A stretch of 64,000 nucleotides of DNA from Clytia hemisphaerica. Lineage: Eukaryota > Cnidaria > Hydrozoa > Leptothecata > Clytiidae. The position numbers and the translations under genes were made by a program. This document shows positions 23,527 to 34,104 of this stretch, in pieces (positions within the stretch are counted from its first letter, which is position 1; each line of letters opens with the position of its first letter). Under the pieces are notes generated by a model. It searched no databases, was not told where the DNA came from, and saw nothing but the letters and a program-made list of their open reading frames with translations. Where the stretch lies: NCBI GenBank assembly GCA_902728285.1, contig CACVBU010000975.1, forward strand, positions 710,637-774,636. The letters run 5' to 3'.

Positions 23527-25088
23527 TTTATTTCAAAGTGTTCCCATATTTTCTTTGACAAAATTCTAAAATAGGAAGAAACAAAAGGATGAAAGTCTTT
23601 CCTTCTAGAAAATTACGAATGTGTCAAAAGAAAAAAATACAGATAAAATTGAAAAATTAAAGATGAGAAATCTGCTACCATTTATTCTGTCACTAAGATT
23701 GTGTTTAATGTTTTTGTCATTATGTACTGTAATGTTTTTATTTACTACTTATTTCTGGAATCAAAATTGTATCCTGATTCGGATTAGCAAAACATTCAAA
23801 ATATTCAACACAACTTTTTTTCTAAATTGAACCTCTTCATCTTGTGGTGGGCAACAAAACTATATGTTAGTGTATACAATTCTATTGCAAGTACTTTCAG
23901 TACTAACCCCTGATATGAGACATTTAGCTAACCAAAAAAAAATTTATCATCGTCAATTTTGTGAATTGTCAGAATCGTTTACTCACTGCACTGGAAATAT
24001 GCAACTTTTTGAAGTTTCTTTTTTTTTGGGTTTGCTTCAATTTAAAATAATGATCACGCAAGTAAACTAAAAAGAGGTATTTTGCTTTGTCTACAAAAAG
24101 TCCACTAATAATTGAAACTAGGAATTCATTGAAATATTTCACTAATAAAGCATCAAACAAACGTTTTAAATGTTTTTTAAGTTAAAAGACAATTAAAGTA
24201 AATTTAAGATGAATGGGCAAACAGGCGTTTTACAACTTCTAAAATTGGAAATCAAACGTCAATTCATCATTTCTTTATTTTTATTTTTCATGAATCCAAA
24301 GCTGTTTGAAAGTATGACAAAAACATGCGTATATGATGAACTTGACTGACCGAAAGTGCAATTACAAAAATTATATTATGGAAGTGAACGCATAAGATGC
24401 ATGTTTTGGAAATCAAAAAGACAACATTTGCAAGGATGTTGAGTTTTTTGTAATATCAACGTTTGTGATTGACTGACAATTGCTCTTACTTTCCAACAGG
24501 GTTGATACCCCACCCTCAAAAACAGCCCCACTGAGCCCTAAATCAAGAAACTCTCTGACCACTAAAATATTCATACCCAACTCTTCAAAAAAACAAAAAC
24601 AATTTCCACGTGTTTCCATTCTCTTAACTTGTTCTCAGATAGGCCAGAGTAAGTCCAGTTTTTATATTTACACTAAAATAACAACAAAAGTGTTGTAATT
24701 TTTCATTATCTTGCAGAATCATTTCAAGAGATAGAAAGATGAACTCATGGAGAAAATTAACAGTAAAAAAGTCTACATACAAAAAAACATCTAGAATAGT
24801 TTCTAACCGTTAAAAATAGATAATTCAAAATCATTAAAAACAAAACACAATATAAAAATTGAAGGAAAAAGTCCTCATCCCCACCCTCGAAAAAAGCCAC
24901 CTAGAACCCTTTGCCACCAACCCCGCCATAAACCAAGAAATCACTGTAAACCCACCCTTTTCGACTTTTTTGGAAAACCATTAATCCCACCATCTAGCTA
25001 GGGTAGGGTGGAAAGTATGAGTGTATTGTTACAGCCAGAACATGTTTGACGAAAAGAAACAAATAGTTTTTTTGGTTTGATATTGTTT
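23527..25088. other. Stretch upstream of DRC5 without a supported gene
   Basis: It should hold the DRC5 promoter on the minus strand. Two diverged copies of a C-rich sequence (CCCCACCCTC plus about 80 bp) lie near 24508 and 24880. No convincing open frame. Confidence 0.35.
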
Positions 25089-25305
25089 GAAGGGTGTTAC
25101 ATTACTTGCCTAAAGCTACTGCCACATTACCAATGCTTCAAAATTATCTTTGTTTTTACAGAATTGTAAATAATCCATTAGAACCTTAATGATTGATAAT
25201 TTAGTAACAAAGTTACAATTTTATCATTTTCCTTGTTTGAGGAGTATATTTTTGAAATTTTTTGATGCAGTCCTTTTTGTTACATCATTATCGTCATTTT
25301 CACCA
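25089..25305 (+). repeat. 217-bp direct repeat, copy 1
   Basis: Starts GAAGGGTGTTACATTACTTG and ends at TTTTCACCA; I see no difference from copy 2, 290 bp to the right. The copies diverge abruptly on both sides. A TTTTTACAG that resembles a splice acceptor lies inside, but no coding exon could be supported. Confidence 0.9.
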
Positions 25306-25378
25306 GTTTATTTTCCAATAATCAAATAAATTCCTGATAAATAAGTAACAGTTACTTTTTGATCCCATATCTTTTCAG

Positions 25379-25595
25379 GAAGGGTGTTACATTACTTGCC
25401 TAAAGCTACTGCCACATTACCAATGCTTCAAAATTATCTTTGTTTTTACAGAATTGTAAATAATCCATTAGAACCTTAATGATTGATAATTTAGTAACAA
25501 AGTTACAATTTTATCATTTTCCTTGTTTGAGGAGTATATTTTTGAAATTTTTTGATGCAGTCCTTTTTGTTACATCATTATCGTCATTTTCACCA
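25379..25595 (+). repeat. 217-bp direct repeat, copy 2
   Basis: Identical, as far as I can read, to 25089-25305, with a 73-bp spacer between copies. Such identity points to a recent segmental duplication or an assembly duplication. Confidence 0.9.
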
Positions 25596-25738
25596 ATTTT
25601 CAGCAAGATTACTGCAATACTTACCTACCAAGTTATTGATAAAAATGTAAAAAAGCCATTTTTCAATGTGTAGCTAAACTTTCGCCCTATGTTTTATGAA
25701 CATGTCCTTCTAATAGACCTTTTTTCAAAGAGGATGTC

Positions 25739-26676
25739 TGTAACAGACGGGTGTTCACCAATTTTGGCAAGCTCTTTGCAATCTTTCAAAGAATGATTCA
25801 AAACTAAAAATAGAAATACAAAAGAAAAATAACTAACTTGAACAAAAACAAAAGTGTGAAATTGACACGCCTACTTGTGGAAAATCTAAGTTCTAGCGAT
25901 AATGTATAGTATACACAAAAGAAAACTCATGTTGAAAGAAAATTGAATGCCTGAGTTTAAGTATAAGTGAAAATCTAAGTTGAAAATGTAAGTTGAAATG
26001 TAAGTTGAAAATGTAAGTTGAAGTATAAATTGAAAGTATAAGTTGAAAGAAAAATGTAAAAATATATAAGTTCTATTTACCAGCATGCCAGGAAATTGAT
26101 ATTGTGATGGTCCTGAACACAAAAGAGCTTGAGCTTGAAGTTGAACAAAGTTTGATTGATTAGAAGTGCTATCAACCTAGCTTAAGAGCTAACTAACTTG
26201 AATGATGTAGCCATCTTGAATTGATTTGAAAATTGAGTTTGAGAGATGTTAACTCCTCAAAAGCTAGTTGACAACTGATGACAAAAAACAAAGTGCTGGT
26301 TTTGTATCAAAAAGCAAAGTGGACAAAAATTATAAAAAACTAAGTTGATATGTAATAAATTATGAATAAATAAATTATTTTTTGTGTATAAATTATATAA
26401 ATTATTTTAAAAAATTGAATTGTGTGTAAAATGCAGAACAAACCAAAGGACAAAGACCAGAACAAAGTGGACATGCAAGAAAACTTACAAAATGTGTCTA
26501 GACCCTTAGGAAAGCTCTGTCCACATGTGGCAAAAACAGAAAGACACTGAAAAACACAGAAAACTCAAATATGTATATTTTTTGTAAATTTTGAATAAGA
26601 ATAAGATAAAAGCATTTCAACCAGACCAAAACATAATAAATGAAATTTTGCATTTCATGAATTTCTTTAGTTTACA
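25739..26676 (-). repeat. BEL/Pao 3' LTR (938 bp)
   Basis: Direct copy of 33042-33976. For the minus-strand element this is the downstream LTR. The interior is rich in AAGTTGAAAATGTAAGTTGA-type short repeats near 25975-26050. Confidence 0.93.
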
Positions 26677-26701
26677 CTGCCCGGCCGGCATATGCAAAAT
26701 T

Positions 26702-29700
26702 TCAATTGCTCAAGTTATCAATATCACTTATAATCAATTCATGAAATAAAGGCAATTCATCCACAGGGTGTATCATAACCAAGCCACGTACTGCACGAAA
26801 GGTGGTACGATTGACATTTTCGGTGTGGTTACGATATTCGACTTGGCACCTTCGAATACGATCATCCTTGCTTGTTTCGACGCTTTTGATCTTTCCATAT
26901 TGATATGTGTTGCATAACTGGCTTTCCTGCTTTAGGAAAAGTACAATATCACCAACTTTCAAATTAAATGTGTTATCAAACCATTTTGGCTGATGCATAA
27001 GCTTTGGCAGATGAACGGTTAGCCATACTTCAAACCAGGCATTGAATAGCTCCTCATTTTGTTTGAGAAACTTGTCGGGTTTTGAGGTGATATTGACAGG
27101 AAATGATGGACTCCTGTTATTGTTACGACCTAACAGAAGTCGGTTTGGAGTTAAGATGTCGGAGACTTCAAACTCTGAATGTCCATAGAGGGCCAGTGGT
27201 GCGTCGTTGATGGTGTTTGACAGCTGGCTGGCGACGGTTTCCCATTGAAGCACGGAGAAACGATACTTGTCAAAGTTGATGTTGAGTGATTTCTTGATTT
27301 CCTGGATTTTCCGCTCCACCTTGCCATGCATGTGATGACCGGATACAGGACAGGTTTGAAAATCGACAAGAACATCTTGAAACAGGCGGTTTTGGATATC
27401 CCGAAAGGAAAGTTTAAGCGTTCCGCATCCCTTGACTAGTTGACTTCCTTCGTCAGGTAGTAGGTACTTGGGATATCCAACTTCGCTGGCAAATCGTGTA
27501 AATGATAAGATGAATGCTGGCGTACTATAATCATCCATGATCTTGATCTTTGTAGCGGATGTTGTTGTGCAGCAAAAGATTACCATCCATATTTTGATTG
27601 TGGTACGTTTGTGGAAGTTTGAGTATGAAGTAAATGGTCCACACAAATCCACTTGTGTTGAATAGAATGGAGGGGCGATGTTCAAATTGTGGTCTGATAT
27701 CGGTCCCATTTCCACATTGATTGTTTTCTTTGCGATGTATCTGCATCTTTCACAGCGTCTTCGGACGAGCTTGACAAGATCACGACCATCAATGATATAG
27801 GATATTTGAAGGACATAACGGAGAACAGTTTCAACTCCAGCATGTTTGGCAACTGGATGGTTCCAATGGACATGATCGACAATGCTGTAGGCAATCGGTG
27901 AGTGTCTATCGACCAGTGGGACAAAGAATGATGATGCGGTGAGGTCAAGCATTATGTTGGTGAGCTTTCCAGTTGCTGTCACATTGTTTGTAGGTAGAAT
28001 TCTACCAGTGTAATGTAGGATTCCATCCTTCATTGTTGAGATTCGTTCATACTTCTTTTTCAATGAGAACGATTGTACTTCCTCTGTTGCTTTAGTGAAG
28101 AAGTATTGAAAAGTTGATTTTTCACATGGTTGAAGAGCGATACGTGACAATCTTTTCTTGCGACATGCAAAGTTTGATACAAATTGAAATATCGCGCTCA
28201 TGATTGCCAATGATTTTGTCCAACCATACTTCATTGGGTTCACAAGGTACTCTGAGAAGTCGAACCGTTGATTTATGGATGAAAAGTGGATGGATGGAGG
28301 TATAGTGATTGGATCAACAATTGGGAGAATCTGTTCTTTCTTTGCAGCTTTGAGTTCTTCATTTGTGAGTTTGACTTGATCGACAGATTTCACGGGGAAG
28401 GTATCCTCAGGATCATGCATCCAATCAAACCCGTTGAACCAAGTTGAATTTGATGATACATCAGAAATGGTTGTACCTCTCCTAGTTCCAATGTCTGCGA
28501 TCATATTTTCGGTCGAGACAAACTTCCATGATGCTAGTTCAGTGAATCGGTGGACTTCAGTAACACGACTGCGGACCCATGGCTTTAGTTGCTTCTCAAC
28601 ACCATTGATCCAGAACAAGGCAATTTGGCTGTCTGTCAGTTTCAAGCTTGATTTGAGGTTTGATCCAAAGGCTCTTCTAACGACTTCTCCAGTGTGTGCG
28701 TTGAGAGTTGCTGCAAAGAGTTCACCTCTTGGTTGAGTAGTTCCATCTGGGATGAGTCTTGAGCGTGCGAAAACAAGTTGGCATGAAAACTTCCCACACT
28801 TTCTCTTGAAACGAGCGTAGATTGCAACACATGCGATGTTTTTAGAAGCGTCTGCTGTATCGATTGAGTTGATCTCTAAATTGATGGCATCCTCTGGTAC
28901 GATTGCACGTCTGTATTTTATTTGGGAGATTTCTTCCATCATTTTGAAATGTGAGTCCCATATTTGTCGAAGATTGTCTGGGATACGATCGTCCCATCCA
29001 ATGCCAAGATCAACAAGGTGATGTAGATCAAGCTTCATTGCGGCTGTCAGTGGTGTGATTTTCCCAGATATGTCATAGAGTTCAGCTACTTTTGAGACAC
29101 ATTGTCTGCGAGTGAGGTTAAGTGGTACATCATTGATTTTGACAGGTTTCTTGCCTCTGACTTTCTTGGCAAAGTTTAGCTCGCTGACATCTAATGACAC
29201 AACATCTTCTTCCGGATACCACTTCATTCCAGCGACACCAATGCTTTCACCATCTGATGTCAGGTCTGGCTTTGGTTTTTGGTGGGAGAATGTTATTCCT
29301 TTGAGTGAGAAACCTCCACGATTGACCACGATCTCAAGTTCATCAGCACGTTGAGTGGCAAGCTCCATTGACTTCTCACCGGATAGACAGTCGTCAACAT
29401 AGATATCCTTCATGACGATTTTAGCAACTTCTGGGTAGTCTTCAGAGGACAGTCGTCCGGTTTCCCTCAGGGCTCGCTCTGATTGATTACCTGATGACTT
29501 CACACCATAGATCAATGTCTTTATGACTTTCTCTTTTGGGATTTTGGTTTTGTCAAGTTGTTCCTCCCAGATATATCGTTGTAGGCACCAATGATGTTCA
29601 CGAAGACGAACTGAATTATACATCTTCCTAATGTCAGTGTGGAAGGCTGTATGATGTAGCGACCATCGTATAAGAATTTCAACTAGTCGGTTCATGTTGT

Positions 29701-32700
29701 TGGTTCCCTTCGCAAGGATGTCGTTCAGACTGTATCCTGAATCAGTGGGTTGCGATGCATCAAAAACGATTCTGCAGGGCGTGGATAGAGAGTTTGGCTT
29801 CCACACAGCTCTCCAGGGGATGAAGTTGACTACTTTGGTGTTGGATAGCATCTGTTGTTGTTGTGGTGTTAAGTTCTCCACGTAATCAACGTAGCCCATT
29901 GATTGTAACTTGGCTTCTGATGTGATGACATCCTTCTTGTCTGATGGTTCCTTGTCCAACTTCCTCAGTTGTTGGAAGTATACCTTCAGTGCCTTGTGTT
30001 TGTTGTTGACAAGTTTTGTCTCAGGGTTGTGGAGTAGTGGCAGGCTTGCGTGTGAGATACGATTCTTTAACTCAACTGAAACAGATTGATTGATTAAGTG
30101 TTGCTCCACTTCTTCTTTCAGGCTGATGGATTCGATTGATTCGCTTATCTTGCACTCTTTACAGTCTCTGCAGTGAACACATCGATATGTGATTTGACTT
30201 CCGGCATTCTCAGCTTCTTCAAAGACTTTGCTGTTTCTGGTGACGAGTGCTGTTGGGTGTTGGTCGTCAAACTCCAGCATGAGGTTTTGTTGGTGATCCT
30301 TTTCAACTTTGACGTGAATTAGGTCAACTTCTGGAAGAGTAGTCAGTTGATGGCTTGATAGTTTACGATGAGTTGCAAGGAATGTATTCATTTGGTTGAC
30401 TGCAATGTGATGCTGGTTGATGATGTTGAAGGCACGATGAGGGCCTCCTACAACGCCACGGCTGCCATCGCTGTTATTGAACAAGGATTGGAATATTGTC
30501 AAGCCGGTTGTCAGTTGGAACACTTCCTTTGGATGATATCGATGATACTTGATACCTAGCATGATATCTACTTCCCCACCAACGGATGATGGGAGTGATG
30601 GTAGGTCATCTGGGTTGCCTCCAGTCTTCTGAAATGCTGAGATGATATCCTCCTCCACTTGTTTGAGCTCATACGTGGGGAAGGTTGACGTGATCTTTGG
30701 AAGACAAAGTCCTTTTAATTGTGCATCATAACCGTTGTGTAGTGGGATGTTGACTTTGTAGGATCCAGAACTGTAGGTTTGAACGTTACCAACACCTCCA
30801 ATTGGGATGTCACCACTATACTCTACCTTGGCTCTCTCACCAAGACGTTTGACAGCATTCTCCGAAATGACCATGTCACTACAGCCAGAATCGAAGAATA
30901 TGGTAAATAGCTGGCCATCAACAATAACTGTTTGTAGGATGTAGATTGCATCATTGTCGTCGTCATTGTCAGTACTGTCAACATCTGATGGTTGTGTAGT
31001 CTTACGTCTTGAGTTGTAGGACTGAGTGTCGATATGAAATACCAGTTTGATGTCTTTGGAGAATTGTTGAAGTCTCGTTTGTCGTAGGATGCATCTTTCT
31101 TTGAAGTTCTGAAGGACTTGGTGGCATTCAGGCGTTGAGGCATGGTCTTGGCAGACGAGAACATGCTTCTTGACGTCGAAGTTGTCATGAGATGGGTGTG
31201 GACAGGTGAACTCGCGTTGACACCGTCCCTCCTGGTGTTTTCCTTTTGATTGTTGAGCGCCTGGAAACAGACACTGTGTGCAGTAACCCTTTTGGCGTAG
31301 GGTGTTGAATCGTTGGGATGGCTTCATTTGGACGAATTCTGGACATGAGAAATATTGTAATAACTTTGAGTTATTGGGTCCATTTGTCTGGATGTGTCCT
31401 GTTGCACCACAGATGAAACACTTTGTTTGGATGATCGGATTTTTGTAGTCTGTATGGTGTGAACTTCTACCACCTCCTGATGGTCCTTGTTTGCCATTCC
31501 CTGGTGTTTGTTTACCAGTATCGCTTGTTGGTTGAGAACAGTGTAACAGTTTGAGTTGTTGGATTGAGAGCTCTGTTTCGAGGAATTTGATAAACTCCTC
31601 CCATACATCTGGCTGATTGAGTGTTTTTCCTTCAAGAAAGGAAAACCATTTGGTTTGACGTGCATCATCCATCAACTGATAGATGTCTTCAAGTGTTTTC
31701 CCATAAAAGAGAAAATTTTCAATTTGATGTTTTCGAGACAAGTTCATTGCATCACGCATAAAGTTAAGCATGCTACTGATTGTTTCAATTTGCTTCTCAG
31801 GATCACGATTACGCCATAGGCGGGTTGCCTTGTTTAATGTAGAAAGTTTCTTTGATAGAAGAAGTTTCGGATCACCATATGACGACTTTAGTCTACGCCA
31901 TATTTCATCAATGTCATCAACTCCTTTAACAAGGGTAAGGGCTGGGCCTTCAAGATAGTTGTTCTTAATCAAATCAGGAAGGTGAGCAGTTGGTGTTGAT
32001 TTAGCATGCAACTTGTCGAAATCAGTTTTAAATGAATAAAAGTCTGAAGATGAGTCATACCCTTTAAACTTGCTTAGTTTAATGTTCAGTTTGGATGATT
32101 GAAATTTTTGTTCTTTGGCAATCTCCTGATGTTTGAGTGTTGCTTCAAGGTTTGTAACATACATGGATTTCGAAACAACTAGTGCATCATATGAAGTAGT
32201 GACATTTTTGATCTCATCATTTGGAAAGTTATGTTGACTTAGAAGGATTTTCTCCATCTGTTTCGAAAGATTGTTCATACTCTGTTGATTAGCAGAAATG
32301 TTGCGTTCAGCTAGAATAAGTTCGTCATAATTAAATTCAGCTGGTTTCTTGTCGAAGACTGCCTTGAGCGTTTTGATGGTTCCCTTAACCTCCTTCATTA
32401 GGAAGTCAGAGACAAGTTTGTTTTGATGAGCATCTTGTATTGGTTTATCGATAGGGCGTACTGATTGGCGACGACTATGGATGCGCTGGATAATTTCTCT
32501 TGTGTTAGTAATTGCATCATTAAAGACTTTAAGGAATGTTTTTTCATATACATCCTCATCTGTGATCACCTTTGAAAGTTCACTGTGGATTATCTTCAAT
32601 CGATTACGCATTTTCATTAGATTCTGAAGCACATCTTCAAGTTCATTAAATGACATAAATTCAATATCGTAATCCATACCGAAGTCAGCAATGTCACTGC

Positions 32701-33073
32701 AAAGGACGTTATGTTCAACGGAAAGTTGCTTGATATCGTGATCCATTGTTGATTCAGTTTGTTCTTGGAGTGATAAAGTTTGAATGAGTTTTGAAAGGTT
32801 GGCGTCAGTTGAGGATGTGTCACTCTGATCACTCTCATAAAGGCTTTCGTACAAATTGAAAGTAGTTTGAAGTGATGACTTCTCAAGGTTGGTTTCACTA
32901 TCACTTGATGTAGGGCTTGTTGATACAGTTGGTTGATTGGGTGGTAATCGTTGACCACTATTAGCAAATGATTTGTAATTGATTGGTTTGGTCGCAGCTT
33001 CACGTTTGCTACGGCGCATGAAGATGGTTGGCTGTTTTGAATGTAACAGACGGGTGTTCACCAATTTTGGCAA
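26702..33073 (-). CDS. BEL/Pao gag-pol polyprotein, intact 2123 codons
   Basis: One uninterrupted frame. Approximate residue positions: gag region with the LSKFKGY...FYSFKTDF block (DUF1759-like) at ~330-480; zinc knuckle CFICGATGH near 550; aspartic protease with FFDSGCSDMV near 728 (DSG rather than DTG, usual for this group); reverse transcriptase with catalytic YVDD near 1225; RNase H starting around DTADASK near 1405; integrase with a zinc-binding start (HWNHPVAKHAG, CERCRY), first Asp in TQVDLCGPF near 1809, second in LLPDEGSQ near 1872 and Glu in HGKVERK near 1922; a C-terminal LKVGDIVLF domain (DUF5641-like) near 2040-2110. It ends 25 bp before the 3' LTR. The first Met (33073) lies inside the 5' LTR; Met19 (33019) is the first one outside it and may be the true start. 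Confidence 0.95.
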   Translation of the reverse strand: MPKLVNTRLLHSKQPTIFMRRSKREAATKPINYKSFANSGQRLPPNQPTVSTSPTSSDSETNLEKSSLQTTFNLYESLYESDQSDTSSTDANLSKLIQTLSLQEQTESTMDHDIKQLSVEHNVLCSDIADFGMDYDIEFMSFNELEDVLQNLMKMRNRLKIIHSELSKVITDEDVYEKTFLKVFNDAITNTREIIQRIHSRRQSVRPIDKPIQDAHQNKLVSDFLMKEVKGTIKTLKAVFDKKPAEFNYDELILAERNISANQQSMNNLSKQMEKILLSQHNFPNDEIKNVTTSYDALVVSKSMYVTNLEATLKHQEIAKEQKFQSSKLNIKLSKFKGYDSSSDFYSFKTDFDKLHAKSTPTAHLPDLIKNNYLEGPALTLVKGVDDIDEIWRRLKSSYGDPKLLLSKKLSTLNKATRLWRNRDPEKQIETISSMLNFMRDAMNLSRKHQIENFLFYGKTLEDIYQLMDDARQTKWFSFLEGKTLNQPDVWEEFIKFLETELSIQQLKLLHCSQPTSDTGKQTPGNGKQGPSGGGRSSHHTDYKNPIIQTKCFICGATGHIQTNGPNNSKLLQYFSCPEFVQMKPSQRFNTLRQKGYCTQCLFPGAQQSKGKHQEGRCQREFTCPHPSHDNFDVKKHVLVCQDHASTPECHQVLQNFKERCILRQTRLQQFSKDIKLVFHIDTQSYNSRRKTTQPSDVDSTDNDDDNDAIYILQTVIVDGQLFTIFFDSGCSDMVISENAVKRLGERAKVEYSGDIPIGGVGNVQTYSSGSYKVNIPLHNGYDAQLKGLCLPKITSTFPTYELKQVEEDIISAFQKTGGNPDDLPSLPSSVGGEVDIMLGIKYHRYHPKEVFQLTTGLTIFQSLFNNSDGSRGVVGGPHRAFNIINQHHIAVNQMNTFLATHRKLSSHQLTTLPEVDLIHVKVEKDHQQNLMLEFDDQHPTALVTRNSKVFEEAENAGSQITYRCVHCRDCKECKISESIESISLKEEVEQHLINQSVSVELKNRISHASLPLLHNPETKLVNNKHKALKVYFQQLRKLDKEPSDKKDVITSEAKLQSMGYVDYVENLTPQQQQMLSNTKVVNFIPWRAVWKPNSLSTPCRIVFDASQPTDSGYSLNDILAKGTNNMNRLVEILIRWSLHHTAFHTDIRKMYNSVRLREHHWCLQRYIWEEQLDKTKIPKEKVIKTLIYGVKSSGNQSERALRETGRLSSEDYPEVAKIVMKDIYVDDCLSGEKSMELATQRADELEIVVNRGGFSLKGITFSHQKPKPDLTSDGESIGVAGMKWYPEEDVVSLDVSELNFAKKVRGKKPVKINDVPLNLTRRQCVSKVAELYDISGKITPLTAAMKLDLHHLVDLGIGWDDRIPDNLRQIWDSHFKMMEEISQIKYRRAIVPEDAINLEINSIDTADASKNIACVAIYARFKRKCGKFSCQLVFARSRLIPDGTTQPRGELFAATLNAHTGEVVRRAFGSNLKSSLKLTDSQIALFWINGVEKQLKPWVRSRVTEVHRFTELASWKFVSTENMIADIGTRRGTTISDVSSNSTWFNGFDWMHDPEDTFPVKSVDQVKLTNEELKAAKKEQILPIVDPITIPPSIHFSSINQRFDFSEYLVNPMKYGWTKSLAIMSAIFQFVSNFACRKKRLSRIALQPCEKSTFQYFFTKATEEVQSFSLKKKYERISTMKDGILHYTGRILPTNNVTATGKLTNIMLDLTASSFFVPLVDRHSPIAYSIVDHVHWNHPVAKHAGVETVLRYVLQISYIIDGRDLVKLVRRRCERCRYIAKKTINVEMGPISDHNLNIAPPFYSTQVDLCGPFTSYSNFHKRTTIKIWMVIFCCTTTSATKIKIMDDYSTPAFILSFTRFASEVGYPKYLLPDEGSQLVKGCGTLKLSFRDIQNRLFQDVLVDFQTCPVSGHHMHGKVERKIQEIKKSLNINFDKYRFSVLQWETVASQLSNTINDAPLALYGHSEFEVSDILTPNRLLLGRNNNRSPSFPVNITSKPDKFLKQNEELFNAWFEVWLTVHLPKLMHQPKWFDNTFNLKVGDIVLFLKQESQLCNTYQYGKIKSVETSKDDRIRRCQVEYRNHTENVNRTTFRAVRGLVMIHPVDELPLFHELIISDIDNLSN

Positions 33074-33976
33074 GCTCTTTGCAATCTTTCAAAGAATGAT
33101 TCAAAACTAAAAATAGAAATACAAAAGAAAAATAACTAACTTGAACAAAAACAAAAGTGTGAAATTGACACGCCTACTTGTGGAAAATCTAAGTTCTAGC
33201 GATAATGTATAGTATACACAAAAGAAAACTCATGTTGAAAGAAAATTGAATGCCTGAGTTTAAGTATAAGTGAAAATCTAAGTTGAAAATGTAAGTTGAA
33301 ATGTAAGTTGAAAATGTAAGTTGAAGTATAAATTGAAAGTATAAGTTGAAAGAAAAATGTAAAAATATATAAGTTCTATTTACCAGCATGCCAGGAAATT
33401 GATATTGTGATGGTCCTGAACACAAAAGAGCTTGAGCTTGAAGTTGAACAAAGTTTGATTGATTAGAAGTGCTATCAACCTAGCTTAAGAGCTAACTAAC
33501 TTGAATGATGTAGCCATCTTGAATTGATTTGAAAATTGAGTTTGAGAGATGTTAACTCCTCAAAAGCTAGTTGACAACTGATGACAAAAAACAAAGTGCT
33601 GGTTTTGTATCAAAAAGCAAAGTGGACAAAAATTATAAAAAACTAAGTTGATATGTAATAAATTATGAATAAATAATTATTTTTTGTGTATAAATTATAT
33701 AAATTATTTTAAAATTGAATTGTGTGTAAAATGCAGAACAAACCAAAGGACAAAGACCAGAACAAAGTGGACATGCAAGAAAACTTACAAAATGTGTCTA
33801 GACCCTTAGGAAAGCTCTGTCCACATGTGGCAAAAACAGAAAGACACTGAAAAACACAGAAAACTCAAATATGTATATTTTTTGTAAATTTTGAATAAGA
33901 ATAAGATAAAAGCATTTCAACCAGACCAAAACATAATAAATGAAATTTTGCATTTCATGAATTTCTTTAGTTTACA
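33042..33976 (-). repeat. BEL/Pao 5' LTR (935 bp)
   Basis: Direct copy of the LTR at 25739-26676, shorter by a 1-bp and a 2-bp deletion in A/T runs near 33675-33715. It should carry the element's promoter. The open frame of the polyprotein extends about 32 bp into it. Confidence 0.93.
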
Positions 33977-34104
33977 ATGTCCTGTTGAATAATTATGTAG
34001 TCCAGTATCATGCATATTGTAATAATTATGCATGGTTTTATCATTGTTTTTTCTGCTGGACTACATAATTATTCAACAGGGTGGCCTCTTTGAAAAAAGG
34101 TCTA

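Larger units (their letters stand above)
25739..33976 (-). mobile_element. Complete BEL/Pao LTR retrotransposon
   Basis: It has two direct LTRs (25739-26676 and 33042-33976), an ATGTC target duplication at 25734-25738 and 33977-33981, and one open gag-pol frame on the minus strand. LTRs start TG and end CA. The LTRs differ only by two indels totalling 3 bases that I could find, so insertion is recent. The protein order gag, protease, reverse transcriptase, RNase H, integrase and the DUF1759/DUF1758/DUF5641-type regions are those of BEL/Pao. No envelope-like frame is present. On the minus strand the sequence just before the 3' LTR is GCCGGCCGGGCAG, a possible but poor polypurine tract. No TGG-type primer-binding site adjoins the 5' LTR. 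Confidence 0.95.
25714..34104. mobile_element. MITE (TAGACCTTTTTTC ends) split by the BEL element
   Basis: The left piece 25714-25738 begins TAGACCTTTTTTCAAAGAGG; the right piece 33977-34104 ends CCTCTTTGAAAAAAGGTCTA. Removing the LTR element and one copy of the 5-bp duplication gives an approximately 150-bp hairpin element similar to the uninterrupted copy at 36540-36722. An internal inverted pair (CTGTTGAATAATTATGTAGT and its complement) lies wholly in the right piece. Confidence 0.85.

Noticed and set aside
30823-31668. Additional minus-strand frames inside the retrotransposon
   Set aside because: Out-of-frame shadows of the gag-pol frame with no domain motifs.
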